A DNA stretch of 57,383 nucleotides from an uncultured Bacteroidales bacterium. Lineage in GTDB: Bacteria > Bacteroidota > Bacteroidia > Bacteroidales > UBA932. Of the stretch, positions 41,272-50,395 are shown one piece after another. The position numbers and the translations under genes were made by a program. The stretch is from NCBI GenBank assembly GCA_947305045.1, contig CAMZCW010000002.1, positions 1 to 57,383 on the forward strand. The letters run 5' to 3'. Position 1 is the first letter of the stretch; every line of letters starts with the position of its first letter. Below the pieces are notes generated by a model. The model worked only from the letters and a program-made list of their open reading frames with translations, had not been told where the DNA came from and did no database searches.

Positions 41272-41988
41272 TTATTTATTCAACTGTTCCTGAAGGAAAG
41301 GGAGGAGGAGCACCAGTGACTCCGGCTTGTTCCACTTGATTTTATTGGCTTTAAAGAAAGCTTTTGCCGCATTCTTGTCCACCACCTGCTGCACTTCCCG
41401 CTTGTTGGCGGGAATCAGCCGGCCACCGATATTCAGGTAAAGGCTTTCCTTTAAGGGAAGTACCTTACCGGTGTTTTTGCGGCTTTCTGCACTGTTGATG
41501 GTCATGTTCACCATGTTCACACCATCCAGCGTCTCCATGCCCAGTCCGGCCAGGGATGTATTGGTGCGGGAAGCCGTAGAGGAAGATACGCCATAACCGA
41601 TATCCACTTTATTCAGTTCCTCTACATCCACGGACGTTCGTTTTAACACGGAACCGTCCTCGTTTTCCACCAGCACCTGATACATCTTGCCGCCGGCATT
41701 CACGAACACATCTCTATCCCCCACCAGGACCGTAAATACGTGCCCCATATCGGCCTGCATAATCTTGCCTTTTTCAATATAATGCAGCGAACCGTCGGCA
41801 ATGCAGATATTGAGGGCGGAGTACTGAAACAGCGTCCCCTGGGTAGTACGGACATTGCCGGATTCAAAACGCTCGTACAGGTACGGCCAGGTATCCATGG
41901 GCTCGTAAGGCAAGGTGTCTTCCTGCTGTGCCTGCGCCACAAAAAGGCCGGATACCAGTAAAAAAAGTGAAAGGATAAATTTTTTCAT
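41272..41988 (-). CDS. Secreted protein of unknown function
   Basis: 238 residues from ATG 41988: cleavable signal peptide (F-L-L-V-S-G-L-F-V-A-Q-A), then a domain with no motif I recognise. Notable are V-L-V-G-D-R-D-V-F-V-N-A-G-G-K-M-Y-Q-V and V-D-K-N-A-A-K-A-F-F-K-A-N-K-I-K-W-N near the end. The frame is open to 42033 but that part would remove the signal peptide from the N-terminus. It starts 3 bp before the protease in the same operon, so it may be a chaperone, inhibitor or surface partner of it. No function is claimed. Confidence 0.65.
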   Translation of the reverse strand: MKKFILSLFLLVSGLFVAQAQQEDTLPYEPMDTWPYLYERFESGNVRTTQGTLFQYSALNICIADGSLHYIEKGKIMQADMGHVFTVLVGDRDVFVNAGGKMYQVLVENEDGSVLKRTSVDVEELNKVDIGYGVSSSTASRTNTSLAGLGMETLDGVNMVNMTINSAESRKNTGKVLPLKESLYLNIGGRLIPANKREVQQVVDKNAAKAFFKANKIKWNKPESLVLLLPFLQEQLNK

Positions 41989-42002
41989 ATTTAGCGAGTA
42001 AA

Positions 42003-42031
42003 GCCAACTTCCCCATTTTGAGGAAGTTGGC
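42003..42031 (-). terminator. Intercistronic hairpin
   Basis: GCCAACTTCC (42003-42012) pairs perfectly with GGAAGTTGGC (42022-42031). It lies between the Calx-beta-like lipoprotein gene and the unknown secreted protein. Only a short U run (TTTACT) follows on the minus strand, so it may attenuate or protect mRNA rather than fully terminate. Confidence 0.5.
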
Positions 42032-42060
42032 ATAAATGTTAACAGTAAGCTATGTACGGT

Positions 42061-42975
42061 TTACTGCTTGGTCCATGTGGTTGATACACCATTTTCGGCA
42101 CCCAGGAAGTAACCACCATATTTAGGCCATACATAGTCATTGAGCCAGAGGATACCCTGTTCGCACTTGTACGTTCCATCTTCCTGTTTGGTGAAGACAA
42201 TTGCCTCTGCATCTTCATCCACATAGTAACCGTTGTTGATGTAGCCAGAGACAAGCTTTACGATACCGCCATTGCTGGAGCCCATATCACCGCCTTCCTG
42301 TCCGCAAGGGAAGGAAATGGTGCTGTGGTCATCGGAAACAATACCGTAAACATCTACAATCGTGTAGCCATAACCCTTCATGTTCTGAGCAAAGCTGTTG
42401 ATACCATCGCACCACACACGGGTTACATCGCCGTCGTAAGCCTTGAGGTTCATGACATAGTTAACCTCTGCATAAGACGTCTGGCTCTGTGCATCGTAAG
42501 CCTTTACATTCCATGCTCCGATAATGTCGGCCAGCGGGTGGTCGGCATCGGTGATGGTGACAGCAACCGTACGGCGTGAACCGAGCGTAAGACCGGAAGT
42601 GGCGTTGTCAATGTTAACTTCAAAATCAACGCTTCCGGGTTCCACATAGCCGGGAATACGGATCACCTCAAACTTAATGTGCTTTAAGGTATCGGCGGCG
42701 GAGAAGTTGATAACACCGGAAGCCGGTTCCAAAATTTTGAAATGCATGTTGTTCTTGGCGGTTCCGTCAACGCCGGAAACGGTTACGGAGAAATCTCCAT
42801 GCTTGCCGATAGCGCGGATGGGCAGAGAGAACGATTCTGCATCTTCACGGATTGTCAGGGTGTTCTCACAGTTGAACGTGACAAAAGAGGATGTATCTCT
42901 GTATGCATCCTTGCGGTCGCAGGAGGCCAGAAGCAGAACAGCAACTGTTGCTAATGCAATATATACTTTTTTCAT
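42061..42975 (-). CDS. Calx-beta-like surface lipoprotein of the SusCD locus
   Basis: 304 residues: lipobox L-A-S-C (Cys19), then a Calx-beta-like domain (about 28-150: V-T-F-N-C-E, then G-T-A-K-N-N-M-H-F and V-D-F-E-V-N-I-D-N-A) and a C-terminal domain beginning I-I-G-A-W-N-V-K-A-Y with alternating strands. It follows susD after 17 bp, the usual place for a SusE/F-like accessory that binds substrate at the cell surface. Ligand unknown. Confidence 0.72.
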   Translation of the reverse strand: MKKVYIALATVAVLLLASCDRKDAYRDTSSFVTFNCENTLTIREDAESFSLPIRAIGKHGDFSVTVSGVDGTAKNNMHFKILEPASGVINFSAADTLKHIKFEVIRIPGYVEPGSVDFEVNIDNATSGLTLGSRRTVAVTITDADHPLADIIGAWNVKAYDAQSQTSYAEVNYVMNLKAYDGDVTRVWCDGINSFAQNMKGYGYTIVDVYGIVSDDHSTISFPCGQEGGDMGSSNGGIVKLVSGYINNGYYVDEDAEAIVFTKQEDGTYKCEQGILWLNDYVWPKYGGYFLGAENGVSTTWTKQ

Positions 42976-42992
42976 ATTCTTACTCCTTATAA

Positions 42993-44525
42993 TTATTCGG
43001 AAATCAAATCGTAGCCCTCGTTCTGCTTGAGGTTCGGGTTAATCTTGATCTCATACGTAGGAATGGGCAGGGTAAGGTGATAGTCACCGGCAGTCATCTC
43101 ACGATTGGTGTAATAAGCACCCGTGTAAATGAGGTTGTTGCTAATAGCTGCCGTCTGACCATAACGGGCGGTGAAACCCGTATTCCAACGCTTGAGGCAC
43201 CAGGCACGCTGACCTTCACCTACGGTCTCAATGAACCACTCCTTCTGGATAGCTTCAAAGGAAGGAAGGACGGTGAGCTCTGCGCCACGGGCCGTCTGTA
43301 AATCATTCAGCACCTTGATAGCATTAGAAGTTGAGCCATCCTGGAACAAAGCTTCTGCAGCAATCAGATACATTTCACTGAGGCGGAAAGGCTTGATAGC
43401 CTGCTGGCCCTGGGGAAGCGGATTGCTGGTGTAAGAAGTATTACCTTCGAACTTGGTGAACACCAATACTTCCGGGATAGAATAAGCGGAACCATTGGAG
43501 TAGATAGGATAAGAGTCGTCTCCTGAGGCCTTGAACCACCCTGCCAGACGAAGGTCTGCCGGGTCATAGGAATCAATGAGCTTACCGGAAGGCAGGAAGT
43601 ACGGAGAATACACATTCTGGCTGTTTGCCGTGGTAAGACGCGTGTAGTTGTTCAGACCGTTCGGGGCCTCGTTCAGGGAAGCGAACATCTGCATGATGGG
43701 CTCAGTACCTTCATCGTTGAGATACTCCTTCTTGAAAGCAGCAGCGCTGCTAGCAAGGGTATATTTCCCGGAACCAATAACATCCATGGCATAATCGGCG
43801 GCATTTTCATAATCCTTCACGTCCAGATAGTAACGGGCGTAGAGGGCATTGACGGCGTCGATGGTAGGCTTCTGGGCACGGACTTCACCTTCAATTTTAG
43901 CCAGCAGCACAGCAGCGCTGTCCAGGTCTGCCTTAATCTGCTTGTACACGTTTTCCTGTGTGTCACGGGCGGGACGGGCATTCTGGTCATACACCAGCAC
44001 CAGGGGAACGGAAAGGTCCGTCGCAGCCGTACCGGCGTCGTAGGCCTTACCGAACGTGCGGGCCAGGAACAAATAGGCGTAGGCACGATAGAAGAAAGCA
44101 TAGCCCTTGAAGGTTTGTGCACTCTCCTTGAGACCGGCGTCGCGGATGCTGTTGGCGGCAGCGATGGCCTGGTTGAACTTACTGATAGCTACATAGTAAC
44201 CACCCCATACATCCTCTACATCCTGGTCGCTGGCGGTGAAGTCGGCGTCCGTACGGTGGATGGGACCAAAGTTGTTACCAAAGTCAACGGTGGCGTTGAA
44301 ACCATCCGTCATAATGTCAGACACATAGTAGTATGTGCTCTGGTGAATGCTGCGGAAATAAGCGTGAATACCCTGCTCGAAGGAAGTGAGGTCACTGGCT
44401 TTCTGGATGGCGGGCTCGTTCTCGTCATATACGATGTCGCTGGTGGGAATCAGGTCCATGTTGCAGGAGAGCACCATGAACAGGGCAGCGGCAGAACCAA
44501 GCAGTCTGTATATTGTCTTTTTCAT
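42993..44525 (-). CDS. SusD/RagB-family surface lipoprotein 2
   Basis: About 510 residues from ATG 44525: lipobox V-L-S-C (Cys21), N-terminal S-D-I-V-Y-D-E-N-E-P, TPR-like helical scaffold with Y-F-Y-R-A-Y-A-Y-L-F-L-A-R-T-F-G-K-A-Y, and the C-terminal R-L-S-E-M-Y-L-I-A-A-E-A, all family features. It caps the SusC barrel and hands ligand to it. The longer frame begins with a TTG; two in-frame ATGs (44534, 44525) precede the signal peptide and I choose the second. The gene begins 30 bp after susC. Confidence 0.93.
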   Translation of the reverse strand: MKKTIYRLLGSAAALFMVLSCNMDLIPTSDIVYDENEPAIQKASDLTSFEQGIHAYFRSIHQSTYYYVSDIMTDGFNATVDFGNNFGPIHRTDADFTASDQDVEDVWGGYYVAISKFNQAIAAANSIRDAGLKESAQTFKGYAFFYRAYAYLFLARTFGKAYDAGTAATDLSVPLVLVYDQNARPARDTQENVYKQIKADLDSAAVLLAKIEGEVRAQKPTIDAVNALYARYYLDVKDYENAADYAMDVIGSGKYTLASSAAAFKKEYLNDEGTEPIMQMFASLNEAPNGLNNYTRLTTANSQNVYSPYFLPSGKLIDSYDPADLRLAGWFKASGDDSYPIYSNGSAYSIPEVLVFTKFEGNTSYTSNPLPQGQQAIKPFRLSEMYLIAAEALFQDGSTSNAIKVLNDLQTARGAELTVLPSFEAIQKEWFIETVGEGQRAWCLKRWNTGFTARYGQTAAISNNLIYTGAYYTNREMTAGDYHLTLPIPTYEIKINPNLKQNEGYDLISE

Positions 44526-44555
44526 ATCTTTCATTCTTTTAACCGTTCTTAGCAA

Positions 44556-47500
44556 TTAGAAGGTGATTTCGAGACCACCCAGGAACTGCTTGGTGTTACC
44601 AGGAAGACCCAGCACAAGGTTGGAGTTAACTTCCGGATCGGCACCCATGAACTTGGTGGCGGTAAAGAGGTTACGTCCCGTAAAGGTGATCTTAACACCC
44701 TTGAGTACACCATTGGACCATGCCAGTGCCTTCTGAGGCAGGGAGTAGGAGACCAACAGGGTCTTCAGACGCAGGAAGGAAGCGGGTTCCAGCAGGTGCG
44801 TATCGAACTGCATGGTGTAACCCTTGCTCCAATCCGGATAACGGGCATACTTGTTCTCGGGCGTCCAGTAGTCGGTAACGGCGCGGGAAGCGTTGTATCC
44901 CAGGAACTGGTTAGGGTTGTTGTAGAAGAAGGCGTCGTTGTTGATCAGGTACTTGCCCAGCACATAGGTGAAGTCGGCCTGTACATAGAAGCCCTTCCAG
45001 CTGCCGGAGAGGCCGAAACCACCGTTGACGGGGGCGTTGCGGACCTTGCCGGTGTTCTGGTTCAGCAGATTCTCATCGAACTCATCCGTGGTCTTGTCCA
45101 TACGGGTGGTGTTCTTGTCAATCTTGCTGACGTCACCGGTTTCCTGATATTCCTCCCAACCGGTAGGAACATACCAGAGCTGCTTACCGGTTTCCGGGTC
45201 GATACCGGCAGAGATGGGATAGTAGAAGCTGATGGGCTTACCAACCACATAGGTGATACCGGTGTTGGCAATCTCCCACTCCTGACGACCGTCGAACAGT
45301 TCCGTAATGGTTTCCTTGTTGTAGTTGAAGGTAGCGTTGGCACGCAGGAAGTAGTCGCGGCCACGAAGGATATCCACACCCAGGGTGATGTCGATACCGC
45401 GGTTGGACAGACCACCCACGTTACGGGTAACACCATCAGGGAAGCCGGTAGTATAGGGCTGGGGAACATCCATCAGCATGTTGCTGGTGATTCTGTTATA
45501 GAACTCGAAGTCAAAGTCGAAGCGGTTGAAGATGCGGCCGCCCAAAGTAGCGGTGAACAAACCCTGCTGCTCCCACTTGAGGTCATAGTTGGAAGGAGAG
45601 GACACGGCCAGACCGGCAACACCATTGTACTCAGCCGTTTTACCGATGGTAGCATACTGGGTGTAGTCACCGATGGAGGCGTTACCCTGGGTACCATAGC
45701 TCACCTTCACATTGAGGTCATTGAGCCAGGACACATTCTTGAGGAATTCCTCGTTCTTGGCTTTCCACAGGAAGCCCACAGCCCAGAAGGGAGCCCAACG
45801 GTTGTGACGGCCGAAACGGGAAGAAGCATCGTAACGGAGGGTTCCATCCACGAAGTACTTTTCACGGTAATTGTAGTCTGCGTGACCGAAGAAGGAGAGG
45901 AAAGAGCTCTGCGTCTTGCTCTCGTCCATGTCGTAAGTGGCCTGGGTACCGTGATCCAGTTCCAGCATACGGTCATCCGTCTGGTTGGAAGAGTTGGCCC
46001 AGAAGTAGTCGTAGTTGTTCTTGATACCTTCGTGACCAACCAGTACGCTGAACTTGTGATCACTGATGGCGCGGCTGTACTCAATGGTGTTGGTAATGGT
46101 AGCCGTGTACTGGAAAGTGGAGCTCTTGCTGCGGCCGGGTGTTCTGGAGAATTCCGCGGCGAAGGAAGGAAGCAGGGCGTAGTTGAAGAGGGTCTCGGAA
46201 CCGTCCACACCGGCACGGGAGACAATCTTCAGGTTCTTGACAGGCTCAATCTCCACGTAGGCGCTACCTACCAGACCGTAACGGTCCGTGGTACGCTTGG
46301 TGTTCTTGTCCTGGTACTTAGGATTGACAGCACCGGCATACACGGCGAACTCTTTCTCGTAAACGCTGCCCGTGACAGGGTCGATAGCAGGATACAGCGG
46401 GTTCAGGATCATGGACAGACCACCGGACAGGTAGTTGTTGCCACCAGCGTTGGCACCGTCACCCCAGTTTCCGTTGTTGTTACGGCGGTCATAGGAGAAG
46501 TTCACGTTCAAGCCAACCTTTAACCAGTTGGTCGGGTGGCCCTGGACGTTGCTGCGAACGGTATAACGGTCGTACCAGTTACCAATGGTGTTACCTCTCT
46601 GGTGGAACTGGGAAGCGGCAATCATGTAAGCTACGCGGCGTCCGCCACCTTCAATGGTGATATCGTTCTGGTACTGCGGGTTGTTGAACTGCTGATAGTA
46701 CTCGTGCCATTTGGTATTGGCAGTATAACCATGGTCCGTATAAGTGGACTGAATCTGGTCATAGGTGTACAGACCGGCACGGATCCAGAAGTCTTTCAGT
46801 TCGTCACCGGACATCATGTTGTCGTACATGGTGAAGTCCGCCAGGGTGGAGATACCATACTGTCCACGATAGGTAACCGTGGCTTTCTCGTTATAGGAAC
46901 CGGACTTGGTGGTCACGTACACAACACCGTTGGCTGCACGGGAACCGTAGATGGAGGTTGCCGATGCATCCTTCAGAACGGAGATGGACAGAATGTCGTT
47001 CGGGTTCATGGCCATGATGGTACGGCTGCTGGACGGAATACCGTCAATCACAAACAGCGGGGAAGTGCTGGAAGTGAGGGAACCTACGCCGTGCAGGGTC
47101 ATGGACACGTTGTTATCACCGGCAACACCACCCGTGGTGAGCACGGACAGACCGGCCACCTGACCCTGGAGCATATCCAGAGCGGAAGCGGAAGGGGCGT
47201 TGGACAGGGATTCGGACTTCACGGTTTTCACGGAACCTACCAGGTTGGTAATTTTCTGGCCGGAACCATAACCGATAACCACCGTTTCTTCAATGAGTTC
47301 GCTGGAAATCTTCATGCGAACATTGATGGTGTTGCGGCCGTTGACGGGCTCGATAATATCTTCGTAACCTACACTGGTGAATACCAGCGTGGCGTTACTG
47401 GGAACAGTGATGGAATAAGTACCATCCGCATTGGTGATTGCACCGTTGGCTGTTCCCTGCACCATGATGGCGGCTCCGGGAAGCGGACCATTGTCGTCGG

Positions 47501-47594
47501 TCACCTTACCGGTCACTTTGACGTTCTGTGCAACGGCCGCAAAGGACACCAGCACAGTCATCAAGGACACTATCAAAAGCTTAATTCTTTTCAT
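44556..47594 (-). CDS. SusC/RagA-family TonB-linked outer-membrane protein 2
   Basis: 1,012 residues: signal peptide (F-A-A-V-A-Q), CarboxypepD_reg-like domain (K-V-T-G-K-V-T-D-D-N-G-P-L-P-G-A), the SusC V-V-I-G-Y-G linker, plug domain (L-F-V-I-D-G-I-P-S, then S-I-Y-G-S-R-A-A-N-G-V), and the barrel ending F-L-G-G-L-E-I-T-F. It imports oligomers delivered by the SusD encoded next. In this locus the neighbours are a T9SS protease and lipoproteins and no glycoside hydrolase, so peptides are a likelier cargo than glycans; this is inference. Confidence 0.94.
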   Translation of the reverse strand: MKRIKLLIVSLMTVLVSFAAVAQNVKVTGKVTDDNGPLPGAAIMVQGTANGAITNADGTYSITVPSNATLVFTSVGYEDIIEPVNGRNTINVRMKISSELIEETVVIGYGSGQKITNLVGSVKTVKSESLSNAPSASALDMLQGQVAGLSVLTTGGVAGDNNVSMTLHGVGSLTSSTSPLFVIDGIPSSSRTIMAMNPNDILSISVLKDASATSIYGSRAANGVVYVTTKSGSYNEKATVTYRGQYGISTLADFTMYDNMMSGDELKDFWIRAGLYTYDQIQSTYTDHGYTANTKWHEYYQQFNNPQYQNDITIEGGGRRVAYMIAASQFHQRGNTIGNWYDRYTVRSNVQGHPTNWLKVGLNVNFSYDRRNNNGNWGDGANAGGNNYLSGGLSMILNPLYPAIDPVTGSVYEKEFAVYAGAVNPKYQDKNTKRTTDRYGLVGSAYVEIEPVKNLKIVSRAGVDGSETLFNYALLPSFAAEFSRTPGRSKSSTFQYTATITNTIEYSRAISDHKFSVLVGHEGIKNNYDYFWANSSNQTDDRMLELDHGTQATYDMDESKTQSSFLSFFGHADYNYREKYFVDGTLRYDASSRFGRHNRWAPFWAVGFLWKAKNEEFLKNVSWLNDLNVKVSYGTQGNASIGDYTQYATIGKTAEYNGVAGLAVSSPSNYDLKWEQQGLFTATLGGRIFNRFDFDFEFYNRITSNMLMDVPQPYTTGFPDGVTRNVGGLSNRGIDITLGVDILRGRDYFLRANATFNYNKETITELFDGRQEWEIANTGITYVVGKPISFYYPISAGIDPETGKQLWYVPTGWEEYQETGDVSKIDKNTTRMDKTTDEFDENLLNQNTGKVRNAPVNGGFGLSGSWKGFYVQADFTYVLGKYLINNDAFFYNNPNQFLGYNASRAVTDYWTPENKYARYPDWSKGYTMQFDTHLLEPASFLRLKTLLVSYSLPQKALAWSNGVLKGVKITFTGRNLFTATKFMGADPEVNSNLVLGLPGNTKQFLGGLEITF

Positions 47595-47625
47595 AAGCTG
47601 TATTCTCTAAATATTGACACTACTG

Positions 47626-49983
47626 TTAGAAATTAACCTTCATTGAGGTAAATAAGGGAGCTTCACCTCTCGTTTGCAACTTCTTTCCGGCTTTTTTGAC
47701 GGAAGGCTTGCTCTGCGGATTGATGGACTTGACACTTGTTTCCTTCCAATTATTCACATCGAGAGCCGCAGTGGAAGAGGGTGCTTCCTCCTGTACAGGC
47801 ACCAGGGTGTTAGGAAGGGACGTAGCTTCGCTGCTATAGCTGGTAGGAGAAGTCTTATCGCCGATGAAAGCGTACAATCTAAAGGCAGTGAAAACGCCGT
47901 AAGTGACAGAATTCGGCGCAAGCTGACCATTACCCTCATCATCGAGGGTAGCGGTGAATATAACTTCATCGTTGCCCCTGTAGAAAGTATTTCCGTTATA
48001 GACAAAGTTTGCAAATAAAGCAACCGTCATGATATTGTTGTCATCGTCGTCTGCTAACCCATAGACAGTTTGCTCGGAGACGGACAGTGCGCCGGTTGCG
48101 TTATCGAACTTGGCTTCAACCTCGAACGGAGTTCCTTCGATACCGGTAATAACGTAAGAAGCATTTACTTTCTTCTCAGCAATGGTGATGATATCTTTCT
48201 GGGTCCCACGTTCAATCTCCCAATTGCCAATCCAAGCAAGGAATTCGTCCGAAGGTTCAGGAAGCGTACTTGTCCAGGTGGCAGGGAGCGGAACTTTAAG
48301 GGCACTGGATACCGGGTAAATGTTGTCGGAACTTCTAGCAAATACCTCGAGCTGAACAATGATTTCATCGTATTCGGTCCCGCTGTAAACAGCCTTATAC
48401 TCGTGACCCACAATGGAAATTGATTTTCCATCCTCTGCCAGGGTTGCAATAGCCAGCGTGTTGGTGCCATCCTGAGAGCCGGACTCCACATAGTTATCCT
48501 GATCCCTGCCATACAGATAATAGGTATAAGTATTATCCTTATCGATAGCCTGACCATAGAACGACATGGTTCCGTCGGCCGCATTGAAACGGGTAATAAC
48601 AGGAACGTCACCATAGATACCGGTTACAGAATAGGTGGCGTTGGTCTTGTCTTTGGCAATGACCATCTTGTCACCCGCCTCCGTGTACCAAGTACCAATC
48701 CAGGCCTGATAAGCTTCTAACGGTTCTGCAACATCCTTGGTCAAGGTGCAAGGGAATTCAATGATTTCACTAGAACGAGAACCCTTACCGGCATTAGGAC
48801 CGTCTACAAATATAAAGGAATAACAGAAACCGACAACAGGAGTGGGATCCATGCTGAAAGCGCTCAAGTCGCAAACGCCGGGAACAGTGGCAATATTGCC
48901 TTCCTCATTCATGGCACCCACAAAAATAGTTGTAGGGTCATCAGAGTTGAACGGATAGTAGCCGTACTGAGATCCACCAATGGAGAAGATAGCAGAGAGC
49001 GTCTTCATGCCGGTACCATAGCTGCCATACGTGAAAGTACTCAGATTCTGCTCACTCAAAGAAATACCGCCGGTGGCCATATCAAAGTTCAGGACCACAG
49101 GTTCGAACTTGGTAGTACCATCCGGAACAATCCCTACAGCAGGAATGCCGCTTAATTCAAAAGACACGCCTTTTTGCTTTTCTGCAATGACAAGTTTCTG
49201 GTTTTCATCACCGTTTACATACCACTCACCAATATAGGATTCATAAACGGAGAAATCCAGATTCTCAACTTCCAGTTCAAAGGTGGTATAAGACAGCGTA
49301 GGCTCATTGTTCTCGTCCAACTCATAGGCATATACATAGTAAGTGCCTTCTTCGGAAATGGCAAGAGTAGCGGTAGCCTCTTCTTCTACGGGTTTAACCC
49401 CCGAATCCAGGTCGCTGTTGGCAATAAGCTTAATGTCTTCCGCTGTAATCTCAGACTCCGTAAAACCATAGATGAACTTTCCGGGGAAGCCGGAGAACTT
49501 CACGGTTGTGGGTTCCGAAACAGGATTAGGGTAGGAAATAACACCTTCGCTGTCCTCTACGAAATCGCCGGTGGTGTTAATTTCAACGAACACGGGCTCA
49601 TTGTAGGTTGCACCGTTCGAAAGCAGACCGGAGACAATGTAACGATATGCCTTACCACCTTGACGAAGGTCCTCTTCCGTAACGGTTGTCGTACCGGAAG
49701 AAAGCATGTGGCGGGTTACATTGACGCCTTTGAGCGCTGCGGCTACAAGGTCGCTCGCCTTGGACTCCATATCTTCTGTCAGGAATCCGAAATACGTGGC
49801 ACCGGTAGCACCGGTAGAGGTAATCGTAAATGTGGCCTTGGTGTTTTCAACGGAAGTTGCCTCCACTTTGAAGGTAGCCTCGTCAAAACCGTGACCGTTA
49901 CCCTCGATTGCCTCATTCTTTGCACATGCCGCTACCATGGCCAGCATGACAATTGCCGAGAGATAGATACCGATTTTTTTCAT
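47626..49983 (-). CDS. Large lipoprotein with triplicated W-x-G-x-W domain
   Basis: 785 residues from ATG 49983 (another ATG is two codons upstream): lipobox V-A-A-C, two N-terminal Ig/FN-like domains (about 20-215), then three repeats of about 120-170 residues starting Y-I-G-E-W-Y (near 255), W-I-G-T-W-Y (near 435) and W-I-G-N-W-E (near 585), each continuing with a K-L-V-I-A-E-K or K-x-x-A-S-Y-x-I-T-G-I pattern. The C-terminus is basic (K-K-A-G-K-K-L-Q-T-R). I do not recognise the repeat; it could be a lipocalin-like or DUF-type binding domain. It heads the SusCD2 operon, 31 bp before susC, and carries the operon promoter. Probably a surface binder. Confidence 0.72.
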   Translation of the reverse strand: MKKIGIYLSAIVMLAMVAACAKNEAIEGNGHGFDEATFKVEATSVENTKATFTITSTGATGATYFGFLTEDMESKASDLVAAALKGVNVTRHMLSSGTTTVTEEDLRQGGKAYRYIVSGLLSNGATYNEPVFVEINTTGDFVEDSEGVISYPNPVSEPTTVKFSGFPGKFIYGFTESEITAEDIKLIANSDLDSGVKPVEEEATATLAISEEGTYYVYAYELDENNEPTLSYTTFELEVENLDFSVYESYIGEWYVNGDENQKLVIAEKQKGVSFELSGIPAVGIVPDGTTKFEPVVLNFDMATGGISLSEQNLSTFTYGSYGTGMKTLSAIFSIGGSQYGYYPFNSDDPTTIFVGAMNEEGNIATVPGVCDLSAFSMDPTPVVGFCYSFIFVDGPNAGKGSRSSEIIEFPCTLTKDVAEPLEAYQAWIGTWYTEAGDKMVIAKDKTNATYSVTGIYGDVPVITRFNAADGTMSFYGQAIDKDNTYTYYLYGRDQDNYVESGSQDGTNTLAIATLAEDGKSISIVGHEYKAVYSGTEYDEIIVQLEVFARSSDNIYPVSSALKVPLPATWTSTLPEPSDEFLAWIGNWEIERGTQKDIITIAEKKVNASYVITGIEGTPFEVEAKFDNATGALSVSEQTVYGLADDDDNNIMTVALFANFVYNGNTFYRGNDEVIFTATLDDEGNGQLAPNSVTYGVFTAFRLYAFIGDKTSPTSYSSEATSLPNTLVPVQEEAPSSTAALDVNNWKETSVKSINPQSKPSVKKAGKKLQTRGEAPLFTSMKVNF

Positions 49984-50084
49984 AAGCATGAAAAAATTAG
50001 TTAAACATTAATATTGATACATTTAATAGTTTGCGCAAGCAATACACTACTATATGTCCGTATACAATAACGGATAATCGGCTG

Positions 50085-50116
50085 CAAAGATTGGAAAACA
50101 ATTTCAATTTTGCAAA
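50085..50116 (-). promoter_or_regulatory. Promoter of the triplicated-lipoprotein / SusCD2 / protease operon
   Basis: Minus strand: TTTG (50113-50116), 20 bp, AATCTTTG (50085-50092). The core and the spacer are almost identical to the SusC1 promoter at 55237-55268. The leader of about 95 nt carries CCGT...ACGG and AATATTGATAC. The rest of the 49984-50395 gap (50117-50343) is AT-rich and shows no gene. Confidence 0.65.
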
Positions 50117-50343
50117 TCCGGATAAAGCGCATTATACGCGATATGTTAAGTCTTTATAGGGTTAAAAATCTATTTTTATTAAAATTTAGGGCAATATAGT
50201 GATAATTTATGAGAAAATTATAATCTATTCTGATAATTTAAAACTTTGAAAAAATTTTAATAATTTTTATTAATTGGCTTTTTCGCTCACATTCAATCTC
50301 TTGTACCCATTAAAAAACCTGTAACCGACCCTGCATATATAAA

Positions 50344-50369
50344 GAGCGGGGTCTGTCTGGACCCCGCTC
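50344..50369 (-). terminator. Rho-independent terminator after SusD1
   Basis: GAGCGGGGTC and GACCCCGCTC form a 10-bp perfect stem with a 6-nt loop, followed on the minus strand by TTTATAT. It ends the SusC1/SusD1 transcript 27 bp past the stop. Confidence 0.85.
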
Positions 50370-50395
50370 CTTGTAACTAACACTATTCTATAAAA

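Noticed and set aside
44796..46523. 575-codon plus-strand frame opposite SusC2
   Set aside because: Antisense shadow, valine/glycine-rich with no motifs; SusC on the minus strand explains the conservation.
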